Positions 61,212-64,000 of a DNA stretch of 64,000 nucleotides are shown piece after piece. The translations under genes were made by a program, and so were the position numbers. The DNA is taken from positions 62,001-126,000 of the forward strand of contig JASJPG010000027.1 of NCBI GenBank assembly GCA_031426815.1, read 5' to 3'. Below the pieces are notes generated by a model. The model was given only the letters and a program-made list of their open reading frames with translations. It was not told the origin of the DNA and did not search any database. Positions within the stretch are counted from its first letter, which is position 1. Each line of letters starts with the position of its first letter. Source of the stretch: PFJX01 sp031426815 (GTDB lineage: Bacteria > Pseudomonadota > Gammaproteobacteria > Burkholderiales > Thiobacillaceae).

Positions 61212-63260
61212 ATGGCCTTGAACGCGACGCACTCGGAGCAACAATCCGGCACCCGCGGCCTGCTCGCCGGTTTCCTGCTGGTGATCGGCCTGTTGCTGGC
61301 GCTGGCCGGTATCGGCATCTACTACCTGGGCAGTCTCAACGAAACCATCACGCGCATCGTCGAGATCCACAACGAGCGTTCGCGCCTGGCCTCCGAGATG
61401 TATATCGCGTCGCGCGAACGCTCGTTGCAACTGCACGCCATCCTGCAGGAGCAGGATCCCTTCGCCCGCGATGAATTGGTGCCACGCTTTTATGAATTGA
61501 GCGGCATCTTCCGCCGCTCCCGCGAAAAACTGTTGACGCTGGGCTTGTCCGAGCAGGAACGCCGCATTCTGGAGGAACAGGGCCGCATTACCGCTCAAGG
61601 CGGCGCCTTGCAGGATCAGGTGCTGGATCTGGCGCTCGCCGAAAAGAGGCAGGAAGCGGAGCATTTATTGGTGACCAAGGCCATGCCGAAACAGGGCGAG
61701 GTCGCCGTGCAACTGCGCATTTTCCTCGACCGTCAGGTTGCCGATGGCCGCGCCGCGGCTGCCCTTGCACGCGAGGAATATCTGTTCGCGCGCGCCTTGA
61801 TGCTGATCAGCGCACTGGTAGCGACACTGCTGGCCAGCCTGATTGCCGTGCTGGTGATCCGCTGGCAATCCCGCTTGATGGCGCGTCTGGAGGTCACCAA
61901 TCTGGAATTGCAGGCGCAAAAGACAGCGCTGGATGAACACGCCATCGTCAGCATCGCCGACACCCGCGGCATCATCACCTACGTCAACGACAAGTTCTGC
62001 GCCATCTCCGGCTATACGCGCGAGGAACTGCTCGGACAGAGCCACCACATCGTCAATTCCGGCCTGCATCCGCACGAGTACTTCTCGGGCATGTGGAAAA
62101 CCATCGCAGCCGGGCAGGTCTGGCACGGCGAAATTCGCAACCGGCGCAAGGACGGCGGTTTCTATTGGGTGGATTCCACCGTCGTGCCGTTTCTCGGGCT
62201 GGACGGGAAACCGATGCAGTACATCGGCATTCGTACCGATATCAGCGCGCGCAAGGAGATGGAAGCATCGCTGCAGAACATCAACGTGGACCTGCAGAAA
62301 CGGGTCGATGAACGCACCGAGGCGTTGTCGCGAGCCAAGCAGCAGCTGGAAGCGGATATCGAAGAACGCAGCCGTGCGCAAGTCCAGTTGAAACAGCAGT
62401 ATCAGGAACTGGAAGGTCTGCATCGGGAATTGCAGGACGCCCAGAGCCAGTTGCTGCAATCGGAAAAGCTGGCTTCCATCGGCCAGCTGGCCGCCGGCGT
62501 GGCGCACGAGATCAACAACCCGATCGGCTTCGTGCAATCCAACCTGGGCACGCTGGAAAGCTACATCCGCGATTTGTTGCGCATCATCGAGGCGTACGAA
62601 ACCTGCGAGGCGGCGCTGCCGCCGGAAATCGCGCCGCATGGGGATATCGTCAACCTCAAGCTGCAGCTCGACCTGCCTTATCTGAAGTCGGACATCCCGG
62701 CCTTGCTGAGCGAGTCGCGCGACGGAATTTCGCGGGTGCGCAAGATCGTCCAGGATCTGAAGGACTTCTCCCGCCTCGACAGCACGCCGGACTGGCAATA
62801 CGCCAACCTGCACGATGGCCTCGACAGTACGCTGAACATCGTCCAGAACGAGATCAAATACCAGGCCGACGTGGTCAAGGAGTATGGCGTTATCCCGGAA
62901 ATCGAATGCCTGCCTTCGCAACTGAACCAGGTCTTCATGAATCTGCTGGTCAACGCGGCACACGCCATCGAAGGTCCGCGCGGCACCATCACCTTGCGCA
63001 GCGGCCGCAGCGACGACGAGGTGTGGATCGAGGTGGCGGATACCGGCAAGGGCATTGCGGAAGAGGTGCTCGGCCGCATCTTCGACCCCTTCTTCACCAC
63101 CAAGGCCGTCGGCAAAGGCACCGGCCTGGGCTTGTCGCTGGCCTACGGCATCATCCAGAAACACAACGGCCGCATCGAAGTGACCAGCGAAGTCGGCCAG
63201 GGTACGACCTTCCGGGTGACGTTGCCGATGACGCATCGGGAGACCGCGGATGCCGTCTGA
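61212..63260 (+). CDS. Membrane PAS histidine kinase
   Basis: This 682-residue protein has a membrane helix near residues 18-38, a periplasmic four-helix-like domain (about 40-195) and a second helix near 198-218. A PAS domain follows (about 235-365, IVSIADTRGIITYVNDKFCA), then a long coiled coil, a HisKA-type DHp with H432 (GQLAAGVAHEINNPIGFV) and an HATPase with LNQVFMNLLVNAAHAIEGP and GTGLGLSLAYGI. There is no receiver domain, so it may use the neighbouring receiver proteins. It overlaps the next kinase by 11 bases. Confidence 0.92.
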   Translation: MALNATHSEQQSGTRGLLAGFLLVIGLLLALAGIGIYYLGSLNETITRIVEIHNERSRLASEMYIASRERSLQLHAILQEQDPFARDELVPRFYELSGIFRRSREKLLTLGLSEQERRILEEQGRITAQGGALQDQVLDLALAEKRQEAEHLLVTKAMPKQGEVAVQLRIFLDRQVADGRAAAALAREEYLFARALMLISALVATLLASLIAVLVIRWQSRLMARLEVTNLELQAQKTALDEHAIVSIADTRGIITYVNDKFCAISGYTREELLGQSHHIVNSGLHPHEYFSGMWKTIAAGQVWHGEIRNRRKDGGFYWVDSTVVPFLGLDGKPMQYIGIRTDISARKEMEASLQNINVDLQKRVDERTEALSRAKQQLEADIEERSRAQVQLKQQYQELEGLHRELQDAQSQLLQSEKLASIGQLAAGVAHEINNPIGFVQSNLGTLESYIRDLLRIIEAYETCEAALPPEIAPHGDIVNLKLQLDLPYLKSDIPALLSESRDGISRVRKIVQDLKDFSRLDSTPDWQYANLHDGLDSTLNIVQNEIKYQADVVKEYGVIPEIECLPSQLNQVFMNLLVNAAHAIEGPRGTITLRSGRSDDEVWIEVADTGKGIAEEVLGRIFDPFFTTKAVGKGTGLGLSLAYGIIQKHNGRIEVTSEVGQGTTFRVTLPMTHRETADAV

Positions 63261-64000
63261 ATCCGCCTTGCATCCTTTGCTGGAACGCCAGTTGCGGCGC
63301 CATCTGGAGGCGGAAGAGCGAGAAAGCCCGGCGTTGCGGCCTTTCCTGGTGGCGGTCGACAAGGCCTATCGCCACGCCGACGCGCAACATGAACTGGTCG
63401 AGCGCTCGCTCAATCTGATGTCGCAGGAGTTGAACGAGCGCAATCTGCAATTGAACGAGCGCGTCGGGCGCATGCAGGAAGCCGAAGAGGCGCTGCTGCG
63501 CGAAAAGAGCGAGCAAGCCGCGCTGATCAAGAAGCTCGAAGCCGCCCACAACCAGTTGCTGCAATCCGAGAAAATGGCCTCCATCGGCCAGCTTGCCGCC
63601 GGCGTGGCACACGAAATCAACAATCCGATCGGCTTCGTCAATTCCAATCTCGGCTCCTTGCGTGGCTATGTCGAGCAGTTGCTGACGGTGTTGGCGGCGT
63701 TCGAGGCGGCCCTTGAATTCGTGCCGGCGGGACCGCTGCACGAACGCATCGACGCCGCCGTGCAGGCGGCCGAACTGGACTATCTGAAGACCGACGTCCT
63801 GGCCTTGCTGGAAGAATCCAGCGACGGGCTGGCGCGCGTGCGCCACATCGTGCAGGACCTGAAGGACTTTTCGCACAGCGATCAGGGCGAGTGGGTCTAC
63901 GCCGATCTGCACAAGGGCCTGGACTCCACCCTCAACGTGGTCAACAACGAAATCAAGTACAAAGCCCGCGTGGTCAAGGCCTATGGCGACCTGCCGATGG
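63250..64000 (+). CDS. Soluble histidine kinase, paralogue of the preceding one (partial)
   Basis: The reading frame from the ATG at 63250 is open to the window end (250 codons). It begins MPSESALHPLLERQLRRHLE and forms a coiled coil. It then carries a DHp domain with H121 (GQLAAGVAHEINNPIGFVNS) nearly identical to that of the kinase upstream, and the matching VRHIVQDLKDFSHSD and LDSTLNVVNNEIKYKARVVK. No membrane helix is seen, so it is cytoplasmic. The ATPase domain lies beyond the window. The 11-base overlap implies coupled expression. Confidence 0.88.
   Translation, partial: MPSESALHPLLERQLRRHLEAEERESPALRPFLVAVDKAYRHADAQHELVERSLNLMSQELNERNLQLNERVGRMQEAEEALLREKSEQAALIKKLEAAHNQLLQSEKMASIGQLAAGVAHEINNPIGFVNSNLGSLRGYVEQLLTVLAAFEAALEFVPAGPLHERIDAAVQAAELDYLKTDVLALLEESSDGLARVRHIVQDLKDFSHSDQGEWVYADLHKGLDSTLNVVNNEIKYKARVVKAYGDLPM

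Noticed and set aside
1..64000. CRISPR array or cas genes
   Set aside because: No run of regularly spaced direct repeats and no cas-like protein was seen; the repeats present are palindromic, scattered single units.

Overview
This is a GC-rich chromosomal stretch of a draft genome, with a 100-base run of N at 19719-19818. Gene content and order suggest a betaproteobacterium: a cbb3 oxidase operon with ccoG/ccoH, the pilT-pilU / yggS-proC-yggT-yggU block, maf-rng, and an EpsI-type exosortase-linked exopolysaccharide locus. I cannot name the genus.

Layout. (1) 1-153: N-terminus of a membrane sensor or chemoreceptor, preceded by a perfect 20-bp palindrome. (2) 306-8750, minus strand: high-affinity cbb3 cytochrome oxidase cluster ccoI-ccoS-[FNR-like box]-ccoN-ccoO-ccoQ-ccoP-ccoG-ccoH plus a 44-residue DUF3149-like protein, closed by an intrinsic terminator. 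(3) 8761-12752: housekeeping genes pdxA-rsmA, a Bax-inhibitor-1 protein, and lysC on the other strand. (4) 12829-14950: tRNA-Ser(GCU) and tRNA-Arg(ACG), then the remains of an integrated element (decayed integrase tail, two element-type genes including an AlpA-like regulator, and one ORF cut off at the element edge). (5) 14950-20012, minus: a DUF1501/DUF1800 secreted protein pair. The DUF1800 protein carries a long array of Ig/carboxypeptidase-regulatory-like modules and contains the assembly gap. (6) 20215-34267, minus: exopolysaccharide locus with four glycosyltransferases, flippase, Wzy-like polymerase/ligase, two sulfotransferases, a GH51-like glycosidase lipoprotein, a radical SAM/SPASM protein and EpsI, interrupted by a toxin-antitoxin pair whose toxin is frameshifted. 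(7) 34723-46911: housekeeping (maf-rng, a dynamin-like GTPase behind yggS-proC-yggT-yggU, pilT-pilU, TauE, EVE). (8) 47131-64000, plus: a dense signalling island with a CheB-CheR-PAS fusion, a periplasmic binding protein next to a hybrid histidine kinase, two GGDEF/EAL proteins, a response regulator, an HDOD protein and two paralogous histidine kinases.

How the parts fit. Regions 6 and 8 together look like a surface-lifestyle toolkit: a polysaccharide probably decorated with sulfate, twitching motility ATPases, and many c-di-GMP and phosphorelay proteins. The cbb3 oxidase points to growth at low oxygen.

Repeats. A palindromic element (GCGCCTTCCAAGGCGCG core) recurs at least five times, mainly behind genes in the signalling island. 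One copy (50011-50220) carries the 3' end of a group II intron, and the CheB-CheR reading frame ends inside that insertion.
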